Assembly (NCBI GenBank): GCA_963582065.1 | Contig: CAUZRQ010000011.1 | Coordinates: 1-64,000 of the forward strand | DNA from: UBA8437 sp963582065 | Lineage (GTDB): Bacteria > Planctomycetota > Planctomycetia > Planctomycetales > Planctomycetaceae | Reading direction: 5' to 3' | Length of the DNA stretch: 64,000 bases | In this document: piece by piece, positions 63,794 to 64,000 of the stretch | Position numbering within the stretch: the stretch's first letter is position 1 | How the letters are laid out: every line of letters starts with the position of its first letter | Notes under the pieces: model-generated | What the model was told of the DNA's origin: nothing | What the model saw: the letters and a program-made list of their open reading frames with translations, nothing else | Databases searched by the model: none | Translations under genes and position numbers: made by a program

Positions 63794-64000
63794 GTGGCCG
63801 ATCGGCGAGACCTGCTGCTGCTGGATGCCGAGCTCCAGGACGCCTGGGGGATCGACCTGGGCTCGATGGAGGATCCGGGTTGGTGGGCGAGCCTGGAACG
63901 GGACTGCCCGTCCGAACTGGTCGCGCGATTCGGTGAAGTGCACGAGTCGTACGTGCGGGCCGAGGCCGATGGCGGCCCGGAGAGTGGACGTGCCGAGCGA
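63794..64000 (+). CDS. Hypothetical protein, 3'-partial
   Basis: A GTG 4 bases after the cytochrome stop opens a frame that runs to the window edge (69 codons). It begins VADRRDLLLLDAELQDAW and continues IDLGSMEDPGWWASL; it is acidic and Trp-rich. I do not recognise the family. Tight spacing suggests cotranscription with the cytochrome gene. Confidence 0.5.
   Translation, partial: MADRRDLLLLDAELQDAWGIDLGSMEDPGWWASLERDCPSELVARFGEVHESYVRAEADGGPESGRAER

Overview
The window looks like a chromosomal segment of a marine-type planctomycete (Planctomycetota). This is inferred from gene content: two RTX-repeat proteins with the LEPR-XLL N-terminal signal typical of that phylum, a Tat-exported DUF1501 protein, FG-GAP, PPC and PQQ-like beta-propeller proteins, a cytochrome/propeller protein, and high GC with relaxed operons. 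No phage, insertion sequence, CRISPR array or rRNA gene was seen. One tRNA (Ser-GGA) is present.

Layout. 1-10.5 kb is housekeeping: the end of rpsI with a long acidic repeat extension, an MgtE-type Mg2+ transporter, a DUF4105 protein, an activated-methyl-cycle block (ahcY divergent from overlapping metF-metH) and fumC. 10.6-31.6 kb is a large exopolysaccharide locus. A leftward wza-wzc-ligase operon diverges from a rightward run of kinase-like protein, flippase, asparagine synthetase, ligase, glycosyltransferase and second asparagine synthetase. A converging glycosyltransferase follows, then a second rightward run of sulfotransferase, priming sugar transferase, formyltransferase, PIG-L deacetylase and glycosyltransferase. 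Together these suggest a Wzx/Wzy-type polymer that may carry sulfate and N-formyl groups. 31.6-46.6 kb holds two adjacent RTX/LEPR-XLL proteins, DUF1501, DUF3604, OsmC, a sulfotransferase plus DegT aminotransferase pair (probably an outlying part of the polysaccharide locus), an acetamidase/formamidase and a PPC-type exported protein.

46.7-52.4 kb is a compact polyphosphate/nucleotide module: Nudix hydrolase, PPK2, SixA-like phosphatase, PPK1 and Ppx/GppA with HD domain. A ROK kinase, tRNA-Ser and two overlapping zinc dehydrogenases follow. At 56-60.6 kb a NrtR-like Nudix/winged-helix regulator is cotranscribed with an FG-GAP protein and divergent from a PQQ-like propeller gene. Their shared AT-rich intergenic region carries three AGTGT-N7-ACACT palindromes, two of them lying over a good sigma70-type promoter.

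The most interesting item is at 60660-61931 on the minus strand. Two apparent ORFs are one exported thioredoxin-like/PDZ protein interrupted only by an in-frame TGA inside a C-E-T-(TGA)-P-E-C redox motif, followed by a hairpin with a GGU apical loop. This is the signature of a bacterial selenoprotein. The same protein carries a CXXCH motif and diverges from a diheme-motif cytochrome/propeller gene.
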